Positions 17,095 to 25,891 of a DNA stretch of 64,000 bases are shown in pieces; the stretch's first letter is position 1; every line of letters starts with the position of its first letter. The DNA is from Arthrobacter rhizosphaerae (GTDB taxonomy: Bacteria; Actinomycetota; Actinomycetes; Actinomycetales; Micrococcaceae), in assembly GCF_023062595.1 (NCBI RefSeq), contig NZ_JALLAN010000022.1, positions 1-64,000 of the forward strand, written 5' to 3'. Position numbers and translations under genes: made by a program. The notes beneath the pieces are model-generated. The model was not told the origin of the DNA. It searched no databases and worked only from the letters and a program-made list of their open reading frames with translations.

Positions 17095-18195
17095 ATGACC
17101 TCTCCTTCCACCGTGACCAACCCCGCAGCCTCCGCCCAGCCCTTGCCCTCTGCGGACGGTCAGCGGAAAACGGCGGCGCGGCACCGCATCCTTTCCGGCA
17201 TGCAGCCTTCGGCTGATTCCCTGCACCTGGGCAACTACCTTGGCGCGCTGGTCAACTGGGTCCGGATGCAGGATGAATACGACGCCGTGTTCTTCATTCC
17301 GGACCTGCATGCCATCACCATCCCATACGACCCCGCGGAACTCGCCCGGCGGACCCGCATTACGGCCGCGCAGTACATTGCCGGCGGTGTCGATGTGGAC
17401 AAGTGCACGCTGTTCGTCCAGTCCCAGGTGCCGGAGCATGCCCAGCTTGCCTGGGTACTGAATTGCATCACGGGCTTCGGTGAGGCTTCGCGCATGACGC
17501 AGTTCAAGGACAAGTCGCTGCGGCACGGCTCGGACCAGGCCAACGTGGGCCTGTTTACCTACCCCGTTCTGCAGGCGGCGGACATCCTCCTCTATCAGCC
17601 GCATGGCGTCCCGGTAGGAGAGGACCAGCGCCAGCACGTGGAACTCAGCCGTGACCTCGCCAACCGCTTCAACACCCGCTTCGGCGAAACGTTCACGGTG
17701 CCTGAGCCCTTCATCCAGAAGGCCTCGGCAAAGATCTACGACCTCCAGAACCCCACCGCCAAGATGTCCAAGTCAGCTGAGTCCCCGGCCGGGCTCATCA
17801 ACCTCCTGGACGAGCCCAAGCTCATTGCCAAACGGATCAAGTCGGCAGTCACGGATGCCGAAACCGAGGTCCGGTTTGACCGGGAAACCAAGCCCGGCGT
17901 GTCAAACCTCCTGACCATCTACTCCTCGATCACGGGCCAGAGCGTGGAGGCCCTAATTGAGGCCTACCAAGGAAAAATGTACGGCCATCTGAAGGTTGAC
18001 CTGGCCGAGGTTGTCACCGAGCACCTTTCACCCATCAGGGAGCGCGCCAACCAGTTGCTGGGGGACCCGGCTGAACTCGATCGCCTGCTGGCCCAGGGGG
18101 CAGACAAGGCACGGGCCATCGCGGGTGCCACCCTGCAGGATGTTTACACCAAGGTGGGTTTCCTGCCGTACGCCGGAGCCAAAGGAGTCCGCTAA
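17095..18195 (+). CDS. trpS: Tryptophanyl-tRNA synthetase
   Basis: A 366-residue class I synthetase that charges tRNA-Trp. The HIGH-equivalent is in SGMQPSADSLHLGNYLGAL and the KMSKS loop is AKMSKSAESP (about residue 222). The segments VPVGEDQRQHVELSRDLA and LLTIYSSITG are typical. A short N-terminal extension of about 22 residues precedes the conserved start. It is a single essential housekeeping gene, flanked on the same strand by xth and a 2'-5' RNA ligase-like gene. Confidence 0.96.
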   Translation: MTSPSTVTNPAASAQPLPSADGQRKTAARHRILSGMQPSADSLHLGNYLGALVNWVRMQDEYDAVFFIPDLHAITIPYDPAELARRTRITAAQYIAGGVDVDKCTLFVQSQVPEHAQLAWVLNCITGFGEASRMTQFKDKSLRHGSDQANVGLFTYPVLQAADILLYQPHGVPVGEDQRQHVELSRDLANRFNTRFGETFTVPEPFIQKASAKIYDLQNPTAKMSKSAESPAGLINLLDEPKLIAKRIKSAVTDAETEVRFDRETKPGVSNLLTIYSSITGQSVEALIEAYQGKMYGHLKVDLAEVVTEHLSPIRERANQLLGDPAELDRLLAQGADKARAIAGATLQDVYTKVGFLPYAGAKGVR

Positions 18196-18199
18196 CCCG

Positions 18200-18877
18200 A
18201 TGTCCGCTGCGAGTAAAGTCACATCACACCAAGTCTCCAACACCACAGGACGTGGCGCGGGAAAGCCAGCTGATGGCGCTGTGACACGAAAGAACGCGCA
18301 ACGAGATCTTGATGTGCAGAGGGAAGGCATGAGCGTTGGGGTCATCCTGGGCTTTCCGCCGGACATCGCACTGGAACTGCAGCAGTGGCGGGCATCGTTT
18401 GGCGACCCGATGGCTGATGTGGTCCCTGCCCATATCACCCTGATCACCACCACATTGACGGATGACTGGGAAGCGACGCTGAGCCATGTCCGCGAAGTGG
18501 CCAGGAACCAGGAACCGTTCACCATAAGCATCGCGGGAACCGGGTCATTCCGCCCCGTCTCTCCTGTCGTCTTCCTCAACGTAGAGGACGGCTTCGGCTC
18601 GTGTGTGGATCTGCACGAAAGGCTGCAGACCGGCCCCCTTGAGCGTGACCTTCCTTTTGCCTACCACCCTCATGTGACCATCGCCCACGATGTTGCTCCC
18701 GAGAGCCTGGACGAGGCCGAAACGGTGTTGAAGGACTACAGGGCCACCTTTCCTGTGGTTAGCATGGGACTCTACGAGCACGACACCAACGGCATATGGC
18801 AGCTACGGGAAGAGTTGGATTTTGGTATCGAAACTGACTACCCCCGAGGGGCGGACAGCTCAGCGCGGTCCCGCTGA
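18200..18877 (+). CDS. 2'-5' RNA ligase / cyclic phosphodiesterase-like protein
   Basis: A 2H-phosphoesterase fold protein of about 225 residues. The two HxTx motifs that give the superfamily its name are visible as HITL in DVVPAHITLITTT and HVTI in FAYHPHVTIAHDV. Members act on 2',5' or cyclic phosphodiester bonds in RNA or small nucleotides; the actual substrate is unknown. The first 43 residues are low-complexity and unlike the family, and an ATG at 18329 with GAGGGA just upstream would give a compact 182-residue protein that starts at the family's normal point. It overlaps the YihY gene by 56 bp. Confidence 0.8.
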   Translation: MSAASKVTSHQVSNTTGRGAGKPADGAVTRKNAQRDLDVQREGMSVGVILGFPPDIALELQQWRASFGDPMADVVPAHITLITTTLTDDWEATLSHVREVARNQEPFTISIAGTGSFRPVSPVVFLNVEDGFGSCVDLHERLQTGPLERDLPFAYHPHVTIAHDVAPESLDEAETVLKDYRATFPVVSMGLYEHDTNGIWQLREELDFGIETDYPRGADSSARSR

Positions 18878-19997
18878 CCGGCCCCTGCCCGCTGACCGTC
18901 CACTGCCCACCAACTTGGCCCAGCTGCAGCTGGAAATAATCCGCAGGAAGCTCGAGTGGGGCAAAACCCGTCGTGCCGGCGGCGGCCGCCTCAAATCCTT
19001 GACGGCGATGGTCCAGTGGCTGGTGGCCCGGCTCAACGCCCTTCGCCCCGTCCGGGCCATGCAGCAGTACAACCTTCAGCGCGGACCGCTTCTTAGCGCC
19101 GGCATCGGCTTCAACATGTTCTTTTCCATCACGGGTCTTCTCACTACCGGCTTCTCCATTGCAGGCCTGCTGCTGCGGGGCCAGCCGGCACTCCTGGACA
19201 GAATCGTCAGCAGTGTCTCGGCGGCCGCCCCAGGACTGCTGAAAACAGATGGCAGGGAAGGCCTGGTGGCGCCGGAAGAACTCCTGAACCCTGACGGGTT
19301 GGGCTGGACAGCCGTTATCGCCGCCGTAGTAACTGTAGTGACGTCCCTCCGCTGGATAGAGGGGATGCGCGGCGGCTTGCGCATAGTCCATGAGCTGCCT
19401 CCGCTGACAATGAATCCTGTGCTCCTCAAACTCAAAGAGGCAGGGATACTCCTGCTGCTCGGCGCTGCACTGGTTCTCAGCGCCGGTGCGTCCCTGGTCT
19501 TCGGCACTGCGGCCGGCTGGTTGACAGAGCAATTCCGGCTCGATGCGCTGCTGTCCTGGCCTTTGACCACATCCATTAAGATCGGCGTGCCACTGGTCCT
19601 GGCCTGGGTGACGGCAGTGATCATGTTCCGATTGGCAGGCGGCTTGCGGCTGTCACGCCGGGCGCTGCTGGAGGGAACCATCATCGCGGCGGTGGGAACC
19701 GGCGTCCTGCAGATCTTCAGTACCGAGTTGCTGGCAAGCGCCAGCCGGAACCCAATTCTGGCGCCGTTCGCGATCATCATTGGATTGTTGATTTGGTTCA
19801 ACCTGGTTAGCCAGGTGTATCTGATGGCCGCGGCCTGGTCCAAGGTACGGGAGGAAGACCTCAAAAGGGCGCCCACCGGAACCATAACCGGCTGGGGTCC
19901 CCGGCAGGTACAGCCTGGCAAAACACCGGTCGATCCGGAGCGCGCGCTGGAGGCTATCGCCCGGCGTCGAGGTACTGATCGGCCCAAGCCGAAATAA
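18822..19997 (+). CDS. YihY/BrkB family membrane protein
   Basis: A 391-residue inner-membrane protein with six main hydrophobic segments. The family pattern is seen in AGIGFNMFFSITGLLTTGFS (first span), WIEGMRGGLRIVHELPP and LIWFNLVSQVYLMAAAWSKV (last span). Once called ribonuclease BN, the family is now regarded as a membrane protein of uncertain transport function. The cytosolic N-terminus contains a short duplicated PADRPLP. The TTG start overlaps the previous gene, and the 3' end overlaps the convergent hydrolase gene by 44 bp, so a later start is possible. Confidence 0.85.
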   Translation: MVSKLTTPEGRTAQRGPADRPLPADRPLPTNLAQLQLEIIRRKLEWGKTRRAGGGRLKSLTAMVQWLVARLNALRPVRAMQQYNLQRGPLLSAGIGFNMFFSITGLLTTGFSIAGLLLRGQPALLDRIVSSVSAAAPGLLKTDGREGLVAPEELLNPDGLGWTAVIAAVVTVVTSLRWIEGMRGGLRIVHELPPLTMNPVLLKLKEAGILLLLGAALVLSAGASLVFGTAAGWLTEQFRLDALLSWPLTTSIKIGVPLVLAWVTAVIMFRLAGGLRLSRRALLEGTIIAAVGTGVLQIFSTELLASASRNPILAPFAIIIGLLIWFNLVSQVYLMAAAWSKVREEDLKRAPTGTITGWGPRQVQPGKTPVDPERALEAIARRRGTDRPKPK

Positions 19998-20724
19998 TCC
20001 TGCCGGCTCGTGCCGCCTGCCCCTTGCCTGTGAGCAGGTGGTCGCTGCCTTCCAAGGAGACGAAGCTGCGTGGATGCCGTGCCGTCTGGAAGATAGTGCT
20101 GGCGTTTTCGATGCCCACTGTGTTGTCAGTGGGGGAGTGGAGGACCATCAGCGGCTTGTGCAGGCGCTTGATGCAGTCGGTGAGATCGGCGTTTTCAAGA
20201 TCCTCCACGAAGTGCCGGCGGATTTCCACCCGTTTGCCGCCGAGGTCCACCTCGGCGCTGCCTTCGCTGAGGATCTTGTCCAGGGCTGCGTCAAAGACGT
20301 GGGCAACATGCTTCGGCGAGAACGGCGCCGCGACAGTAGCGACGGCGTCGAGCTCCGGAATGTGCTGGGCCGCGGCCAGCACTGCGGCACCGCCGAAGGA
20401 GTGCCCCACCAGGATCGAGATGGTTTTTCCCTGGGCGCGCATAAATTCGGCAGCCCGGACCGTGTCAGCCACCTTGTGGCTGAAGGATCCTTCAGACCAC
20501 AACCCGGCTGAATCGCCCAGGCCAAGATTGTCGAAGCGGAGCATTCCCACCCCGTTGTCCGCCAGGGCTTTGCACATCCTCGAGGCAGAAGGGCTGTCCT
20601 TGCCGAGCGTGAACCCGTGCGAGAACACACCCCACCCCTTAACCGGGCCCTCGGGAACGTCGAGAATCCCCGAGAGGATCTCGCCGGTTGTTCCCTCGAA
20701 GCTGATTTTCTCCGACCGTGACAT
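19954..20724 (-). CDS. Alpha/beta hydrolase
   Basis: A 256-residue single-domain serine hydrolase. The nucleophile elbow GHSFGG is at about residues 107-112, the oxyanion loop is SHGFTLGKDSPS, the acid is likely in LHSPTDNTVG, and the histidine is in SLEGSDHLLTG. The sequence resembles the hydrolase half of proteins where this fold is joined to an OsmC domain, but no OsmC part is present here. The substrate is unknown. An AAAGG sequence precedes the ATG. It lies 107 bp behind sdhB on the same strand, but a terminator separates them. Confidence 0.85.
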   Translation of the reverse strand: MSRSEKISFEGTTGEILSGILDVPEGPVKGWGVFSHGFTLGKDSPSASRMCKALADNGVGMLRFDNLGLGDSAGLWSEGSFSHKVADTVRAAEFMRAQGKTISILVGHSFGGAAVLAAAQHIPELDAVATVAAPFSPKHVAHVFDAALDKILSEGSAEVDLGGKRVEIRRHFVEDLENADLTDCIKRLHKPLMVLHSPTDNTVGIENASTIFQTARHPRSFVSLEGSDHLLTGKGQAARAGRIISAWADQYLDAGR

Positions 20725-20753
20725 CGCTTTGCCTTTCAGTTCTGCCGAAACGA

Positions 20754-20793
20754 CGACGGCGCCGGCCCACCGCTTGGGGTGAGGGCGCCGTCG
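20754..20793 (-). terminator. Hairpin after the sdhCDAB operon
   Basis: Arms CGACGGCGCC (20754-20763) and GGCGCCGTCG (20784-20793) are perfect complements with a 20-nt loop, located about 40 nt after the sdhB stop. A short T stretch follows on the minus strand. Confidence 0.6.
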
Positions 20794-20831
20794 CTATTGA
20801 GCCTTGTTAGTAGACCTTGGTGCTAAAAGCG

Positions 20832-21614
20832 TCAGATCTTGCGGGACAGGATGGCCTGCTTGACCTCAGCGATTGCCTGCGTCACCTGGATTCCGCGGGG
20901 GCATGCCTCGGAACAGTTGAAGGTGGTGCGGCAGCGCCACACACCTTCCTTGTCATTGAGGATCTCCAGGCGCATATCTCCGGCGTCGTCGCGTGAATCG
21001 AAGATGAAGCGGTGGGCGTTCACGATGGCAGCGGGGCCGAAGTACTGGCCGTCGGTCCAGAAGACGGGGCACGAGGACGTGCACGCGGCGCAAAGAATGC
21101 ACTTGGTGGTGTCGTCGAACCGCTCGCGGTCTTCGGCGGACTGCAGGCGTTCCTTGGTGGGTTCGTGTCCTCTGTTGATGAGGAACGGCATGACCTCACG
21201 GAAGGACTGGAAGAACGGTTCCATGTCCACGATGAGGTCCTTCTCCACCGGGAGGCCCTTGATGGGTTCCACCGTGATGGGCTTGGACGTGTCCAGGTCC
21301 TTCAGGAGGGTTTTGCACGCAAGGCGGTTGCGGCCGTTGATGCGCATGGCATCGGAGCCGCAAACACCGTGGGCGCAGGAGCGGCGGAAAGAAACACTGC
21401 CGTCGATTTCCCATTTGATCTTGTGCAAGGCGTCCAGCACACGGTCGGTGCCGTACATGGTGACCCTGAAGTCATCCCAGGTAGCCTCAGCAGAAACCTC
21501 GGGGTTGTAGCGGCGCACGCGCATGGTGACGTCGAATGTGGGGATCTCTCCGCCGCCTCCAACGTGTGCGGGCAGTTCGATCTTGGAGGCTGGCTCAGCA
21601 AGTTCAGCGGACAT
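20832..21614 (-). CDS. sdhB: Succinate dehydrogenase iron-sulfur subunit
   Basis: A 260-residue electron-transfer subunit of complex II. The [2Fe-2S] ligands are in RRSCAHGVCGSDAM and NRLACKT (about residues 73-95). The [4Fe-4S] and [3Fe-4S] ligands lie in CILCAACTSSCPVFW and CRTTFNCSEACPRGIQV. It passes electrons from the SdhA flavin to the quinone site in SdhCD. It is the last gene of the operon, one nt after sdhA. Confidence 0.97.
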   Translation of the reverse strand: MSAELAEPASKIELPAHVGGGGEIPTFDVTMRVRRYNPEVSAEATWDDFRVTMYGTDRVLDALHKIKWEIDGSVSFRRSCAHGVCGSDAMRINGRNRLACKTLLKDLDTSKPITVEPIKGLPVEKDLIVDMEPFFQSFREVMPFLINRGHEPTKERLQSAEDRERFDDTTKCILCAACTSSCPVFWTDGQYFGPAAIVNAHRFIFDSRDDAGDMRLEILNDKEGVWRCRTTFNCSEACPRGIQVTQAIAEVKQAILSRKI

Positions 21615-21615
21615 C

Positions 21616-23421
21616 TTAGTACTTCCTCACCATCGGCTCGTAGCGCGTGAAGACAACGGGCTTGGTGCCAAGCCTGATGCCGGCGATTGCCTCTGCGGAA
21701 CCGGTACCGTCCGCAGGTGCGTGCTCGTCCTTGTACGCCATGGAATGCTTCATGAATTTGTCGTCGTCACGCTCGGGGAAGTCCTCGCGGAAGTGACCGC
21801 CGCGGGATTCTTCCCGGTGCAGGGCTGCCACGGTCATGACCTTGGCGAGTTCCAACAGGAAGCCAAGCTCTACGGCCTCCAGGAGATCCAGGTTGAACCG
21901 CTTGCCCTTGTCCTGCACGCTGATGCGCTTGTACCGCTCCTCGAAGGACGCGATGTCCCGCAGAACCTGGTTCAACGTATCGGCTGTCCGGAACACCTGC
22001 ATGTTGGCGTCCATGGTGTCCTGCAGCTCCTTGCGGATCACAGCCACCTTCTCGTCACCGTTCCCGTTGCGGGCGATGTTCAGCAGCTCGATCGTGTACG
22101 CTTCCGGGTCCTCCGGGAGCTCAACGAAGTCTGCTGTCTTGGCATATTCCGCAGCGGCGATGCCGGCACGCTTGCCGAAGACGTTGATATCCAACAGGGA
22201 GTTGGTGCCGAGGCGGTTGGACCCGTGCACCGACACGCAGGCAACCTCGCCTGCGGCGTAGAGGCCGGGAACTACGGTGTCGTTGTCCTGCAGGACCTCC
22301 GTAGTGATGTTGGTGGGGATGCCGCCCATGGCATAGTGCGCTGTCGGGAAAACAGGAACCGGTTCGGTGTAGGGCTCCACACCGAGGTAGGTGCGGGCGA
22401 ACTCGGTGATGTCCGGCAGCTTGGCGTCAATGTGCGCCGGCTCAAGGTGCGTCAGGTCGAGGAGCACATAGTCCTTGTTCGGACCGCAACCGCGGCCTTC
22501 CCGGACCTCGTTGGCCATGGAGCGGGCCACAATGTCACGCGGGGCCAGGTCCTTGATGGTGGGAGCATAACGCTCCATGAAACGCTCACCCTCGGAGTTA
22601 CGAAGGATGGCGCCTTCGCCGCGGGCAGCCTCGGAAAGGAGGATGCCGAGGCCTGCGAGGCCTGTCGGGTGGAACTGGAAGAACTCCATGTCCTCCAGCG
22701 GGATGCCGCGGCGGAAGGCGATGCCCATGCCGTCACCGGTAAGGGTGTGGGCGTTGGAGGTGGTCTTGAAGACCTTGCCGGCGCCGCCGGAGGCGAACAC
22801 CACGGACTTGGCCTGGAATACGTGCAATTCACCGGAGGCGAGGTCGTAAGAGACGACGCCGGCGACTCGCTTCTGCTTGTACGGCGTGCCATCCTCACGG
22901 ACGGCGTCCTCTTCGACGGTCAGGAGGTCAAGGACGTAGTACTCGTTGTAGAACTCAACGTTGTGCTTGACACAGTTTTGGTACAGGGTCTGAAGGATCA
23001 TGTGGCCTGTGCGGTCTGCTGCGTAGCATGCCCGGCGGACGGGAGCCTTGCCGTGATCGCGGGTGTGGCCACCGAACCTGCGCTGGTCAATCCGGCCCTC
23101 AGGGGTGCGGTTGAACGGCAGGCCCATCTTCTCCAGGTCCAGAACGGCGTCGATTGCTTCCTTGGCCATAACCTCGGCGGCATCCTGGTCAACCAGGTAG
23201 TCGCCGCCCTTAATGGTGTCGAAGGTGTGCCACTCCCAGTTGTCTTCCTCGACATTGGCCAACGCCGCACACATGCCACCCTGCGCGGCACCGGTGTGCG
23301 AGCGGGTGGGGTAGAGCTTGGTCAATACTGCTGTTCGCGCACGCTGACCGGATTCGATCGCTGCGCGCATGCCAGCACCACCGGCACCGACGATAACGAC
23401 GTCGTACTTATGGACCTGCAT
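21616..23421 (-). CDS. sdhA: Succinate dehydrogenase flavoprotein subunit
   Basis: A 601-residue catalytic subunit that oxidises succinate to fumarate. The FAD-binding start is VVIVGAGGAGMRAAIESG. The covalent flavin site is in PTRSHTGAAQGGM, the active-site region has FQFHPTGLAG and RDIVARSM, and the C-terminal flavin contact is GSNRLGTNSLLDINVFGK. The ATG at 23421 is preferred over a TTG seven codons upstream, since the dinucleotide fold begins at once and AAAGAG lies eight nt before it. The 115-nt gap to sdhD is long for this operon and GC-rich. Confidence 0.97.
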   Translation of the reverse strand: MQVHKYDVVIVGAGGAGMRAAIESGQRARTAVLTKLYPTRSHTGAAQGGMCAALANVEEDNWEWHTFDTIKGGDYLVDQDAAEVMAKEAIDAVLDLEKMGLPFNRTPEGRIDQRRFGGHTRDHGKAPVRRACYAADRTGHMILQTLYQNCVKHNVEFYNEYYVLDLLTVEEDAVREDGTPYKQKRVAGVVSYDLASGELHVFQAKSVVFASGGAGKVFKTTSNAHTLTGDGMGIAFRRGIPLEDMEFFQFHPTGLAGLGILLSEAARGEGAILRNSEGERFMERYAPTIKDLAPRDIVARSMANEVREGRGCGPNKDYVLLDLTHLEPAHIDAKLPDITEFARTYLGVEPYTEPVPVFPTAHYAMGGIPTNITTEVLQDNDTVVPGLYAAGEVACVSVHGSNRLGTNSLLDINVFGKRAGIAAAEYAKTADFVELPEDPEAYTIELLNIARNGNGDEKVAVIRKELQDTMDANMQVFRTADTLNQVLRDIASFEERYKRISVQDKGKRFNLDLLEAVELGFLLELAKVMTVAALHREESRGGHFREDFPERDDDKFMKHSMAYKDEHAPADGTGSAEAIAGIRLGTKPVVFTRYEPMVRKY

Positions 23422-23536
23422 ACCAGACGCTCTTTCTCTCAAAATTCGCTATAAAAGCGCGGGCGGGCGGAGCCTGCGCCGTAAAACCTGAAACGTGAAA
23501 CCACTGCCCGCGCCAATGCAGGCAGTAGGGCGGCCC

Positions 23537-24031
23537 CTAGACTGCGGGGCAGAAGCCACCTTGCAGCGGGACGCCGTCGATCATGGGGCACGGGTTGAAC
23601 GTAAAGATCACCAGGGTGCCCAGGATGATGATGACGGTGGTGGCGGCGTAGAGGACCATCTTCAGCCAGAAGCGGGTGGAGTCCTTTTCGGCGTAGTCAT
23701 TGATGATGGTGCGCACGCCGTTGGTGCCGTGCAGCATGGCCAGCCACAGCATGGCAAGGTCCCACACCTGCCAGAACGGATCCGCCCACTTGCCCGCCAC
23801 GAAACCGAAGTCAACTGCCTTAATGCCTTCGCCCACGAGCAGGTTGACGAAGAGGTGCCCAAAGATCAGGACAACAAGGACAACGCCGGAGAGCCGCATG
23901 AAAAGCCAGGCGAACATTTCGAAGTTGCCGCGGGAGCCGCCTGTCCGGCGGTATTGGGGAGCAATGACACCGGCAGCAGGCTTGCCACTGATCTGGCCGC
24001 TGCGCGGGCTCTGGATCTCAGTTGCACTCAT
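23537..24031 (-). CDS. sdhD: Succinate dehydrogenase membrane anchor subunit
   Basis: A 164-residue protein with a hydrophilic N-terminus of about 35 residues and three membrane spans (MRLSGVVLVVLIFGHLFVNLLV, VWDLAMLWLAMLHGTNGVR, MVLYAATTVIIILGTLVIF). The histidine in FGHLF is the expected heme b ligand. It anchors SdhAB and forms part of the quinone site. It starts three nt after sdhC. Confidence 0.92.
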   Translation of the reverse strand: MSATEIQSPRSGQISGKPAAGVIAPQYRRTGGSRGNFEMFAWLFMRLSGVVLVVLIFGHLFVNLLVGEGIKAVDFGFVAGKWADPFWQVWDLAMLWLAMLHGTNGVRTIINDYAEKDSTRFWLKMVLYAATTVIIILGTLVIFTFNPCPMIDGVPLQGGFCPAV

Positions 24032-24034
24032 GGC

Positions 24035-24415
24035 TTAGTGACCTCCGAAGGCGAGGGAAAGGTGGCGGATGGAGAAGGCCACCATGGTGACAACCCAGAG
24101 AGCCAGGACAGTCCACAGCATCTGGCGCTGGTACTTGGCGCCCTTCTTCCAGAAGTCGACGGCGATGATCCGCAGGCCGTTGAAGGCGTGGAAAACAATT
24201 GCTGCGACGAGGCCCGTTTCACCCAGGGCCATCAGCGGGTTCTTGTAGGCAGCGATCACGTGGTTGTAGGCCTCGGGGGACACGCGCACCAGTGAGGTGT
24301 CCAGGACATGGACCAACAAGAAGAAAAAGATCACTACACCGGTAATACGGTGTCCTACCCAGGACCACATGCCTTCACGGCCGCGGTACAAGGTGCCAGC
24401 TGGTTTTGTCGGCAC
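24035..24415 (-). CDS. sdhC: Succinate dehydrogenase cytochrome b556 subunit
   Basis: A 126-residue subunit with three membrane spans. WSWVGHRITGVVIFFFLLVHVLDTSL contains the two family-typical histidines, the latter being the probable heme ligand. The GTG at 24415 is chosen because AGGGAGG stands eight nt upstream; an upstream start in the same frame would add 15 residues without a ribosome binding site. It is the first gene of sdhCDAB, with an mRNA leader of about 80 nt behind the promoter at 24505-24533. Confidence 0.93.
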   Translation of the reverse strand: MPTKPAGTLYRGREGMWSWVGHRITGVVIFFFLLVHVLDTSLVRVSPEAYNHVIAAYKNPLMALGETGLVAAIVFHAFNGLRIIAVDFWKKGAKYQRQMLWTVLALWVVTMVAFSIRHLSLAFGGH

Positions 24416-24497
24416 TGAATAAACCTCCCTGCAACACAGCGGCGCTGGCGTGGGATCCACGCGGGGGGAACGCCTGCTGCGAGAGCACTCGTAGCTC

Positions 24498-24542
24498 GGG
24501 CCTAAATCTAGGCTTCGCTCACAGCTTATTCAATTTAGGCCC
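24498..24542 (-). promoter_or_regulatory. sdhCDAB promoter inside a long inverted repeat
   Basis: On the minus strand, TTGAAT (24533-24528) and TAGATT (24510-24505) are separated by exactly 17 nt, a good housekeeping promoter. The perfect 10-bp arms GGGCCTAAAT (24498-24507) and ATTTAGGCCC (24533-24542) flank it, 25 nt apart, so one arm overlaps the -10 and start site and the other touches the -35. This layout suggests a repressor that clamps the promoter. Confidence 0.65.
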
Positions 24543-24669
24543 TCCTTGGTGGCCAGTAACAGCGCGGATTTCAGGAAATGGTGAGACAAATGCCACATCA
24601 TGACGTGCTTGCGCAGGCTCACGGGCCGGGTGCGGGAGCCGCCCTGAGGCGCTTCCGCTAAAGTAGGCC

Positions 24670-25806
24670 GTGATGAGAGACGACAATGTGACAAACCAGA
24701 ATTCACCGTTGGACCGTTTTATTGCGGTGATTCCGGCCGGCGGAGTGGGGACCCGCCTTTGGCCCCTGTCACGGGCAGCAGCCCCGAAATTCCTCCATGA
24801 CCTCACGGGATCAGGCAGCACACTGCTCCGTGCCACCTATGACCGCCTTGAGCCTCTGGCCGGCAAGCAGGTCCTGGTGGTGACCGGAACGGCGCACCGC
24901 ACGGCTGTTTGCAGCCAGCTGCCCGAACTGCAGGACAGCGACCTCGTGCTCGAAAGCGAACCCAAGGATTCTGGCGCCGCCATTGGCCTTGCCGCCGCCA
25001 TCCTGCACCAGCGCGATCCGGACACCATCATGGGATCCTTCGCCGCGGACCATGTCATCAGCCCTGACAACCTCTTCCAGGACACCGTCCGCGAGGCGAT
25101 CCACACTGCAGCCGCCGGCAAGATCGTCACGATCGGTATCAAGCCGACCCACCCCTCCACCGGCTTCGGCTACATCCGCTCCGGACGCAACCTCGCTATC
25201 CCTTCGGCACCGAGCGCGCAGGCAGTTGTGGAGTTTGTGGAAAAGCCGAGCGAAGAAGTGGCCCAGGAATATGTGGACAGCGGTGAGTACGTCTGGAATG
25301 CCGGCATGTTCGTCGCGCCGGTCGCCCTCATGCTGAAGCACCTCGAAGCCAACCAGCCCGAACTTTTCAAGGGCCTGCTGGAAATCGCCCAGGCCTGGGA
25401 TGGTCCGGACCGCGATGAAGTCACCGCCCGCGTCTGGCCAACACTGCCGAAGATTGCCATCGACTATGCGGTGGCTGAACCTGCAGCCGCGGCGGGGGAC
25501 GTCGCCGTCGTGCCTGGTCTTTTCCGCTGGGACGACGTCGGAGACTTCGCCTCGGTGGGAAGGCTGAACAGCGCCAAGGAAGTACGCGATGTCACCGTGC
25601 TCGGCGAAGGCGCCCGGGTGTTCACGGAGAACGCCTCCGGTGTGGTGGTCTCGGATACCAAGCGCGTCATTGCCCTGATCGGTATCAAGGATGTGGTCAT
25701 CGTGGACACTCCCGATGCCCTGCTGGTGACCACTAAGGAGCACTCGCAGCGTGTCAAGGCTGCTGTTGACGCCCTCAAGGCGAGCGGCGACACCGACGTC
25801 CTCTGA
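24670..25806 (+). CDS. manC: Mannose-1-phosphate guanylyltransferase
   Basis: A 378-residue nucleotidyltransferase that makes GDP-mannose for glycan and mannolipid synthesis. The GTP-binding start is VIPAGGVGTRLWPLSRAAAPKFL. Other family segments are GSFAADHVI, VEFVEKPSEE, YVWNAGMFV and FRWDDVGDFAS. There is no C-terminal mannose-6-phosphate isomerase domain, so it is the short actinobacterial form (ManB/ManC type). TAAAGT lies five nt before the GTG start, suggesting a leaderless mRNA. Confidence 0.9.
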   Translation: MMRDDNVTNQNSPLDRFIAVIPAGGVGTRLWPLSRAAAPKFLHDLTGSGSTLLRATYDRLEPLAGKQVLVVTGTAHRTAVCSQLPELQDSDLVLESEPKDSGAAIGLAAAILHQRDPDTIMGSFAADHVISPDNLFQDTVREAIHTAAAGKIVTIGIKPTHPSTGFGYIRSGRNLAIPSAPSAQAVVEFVEKPSEEVAQEYVDSGEYVWNAGMFVAPVALMLKHLEANQPELFKGLLEIAQAWDGPDRDEVTARVWPTLPKIAIDYAVAEPAAAAGDVAVVPGLFRWDDVGDFASVGRLNSAKEVRDVTVLGEGARVFTENASGVVVSDTKRVIALIGIKDVVIVDTPDALLVTTKEHSQRVKAAVDALKASGDTDVL

Positions 25807-25891
25807 CGGCGTCGGGGCCTGGAATGCGGCTGAAACCGTAACGGGGCGACGGCGATGCCGCTATTCTTTGTACGCTCGCTAGAGTTATTGC

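Noticed and set aside
21523..23454. A 643-codon open frame antisense to sdhA
   Set aside because: It is a mirror of the strongly coding sdhA gene in GC-rich DNA; it has no family resemblance, and sdhA on the other strand is beyond doubt.
24498..24542. Inverted repeat upstream of sdhC as a DtxR/IdeR or Rex box
   Set aside because: The half-site CCTAAAT with 25-nt spacing does not fit the 19-bp iron box or the TTGTGA-N6-TCACAA Rex site, so no named regulator was assigned.
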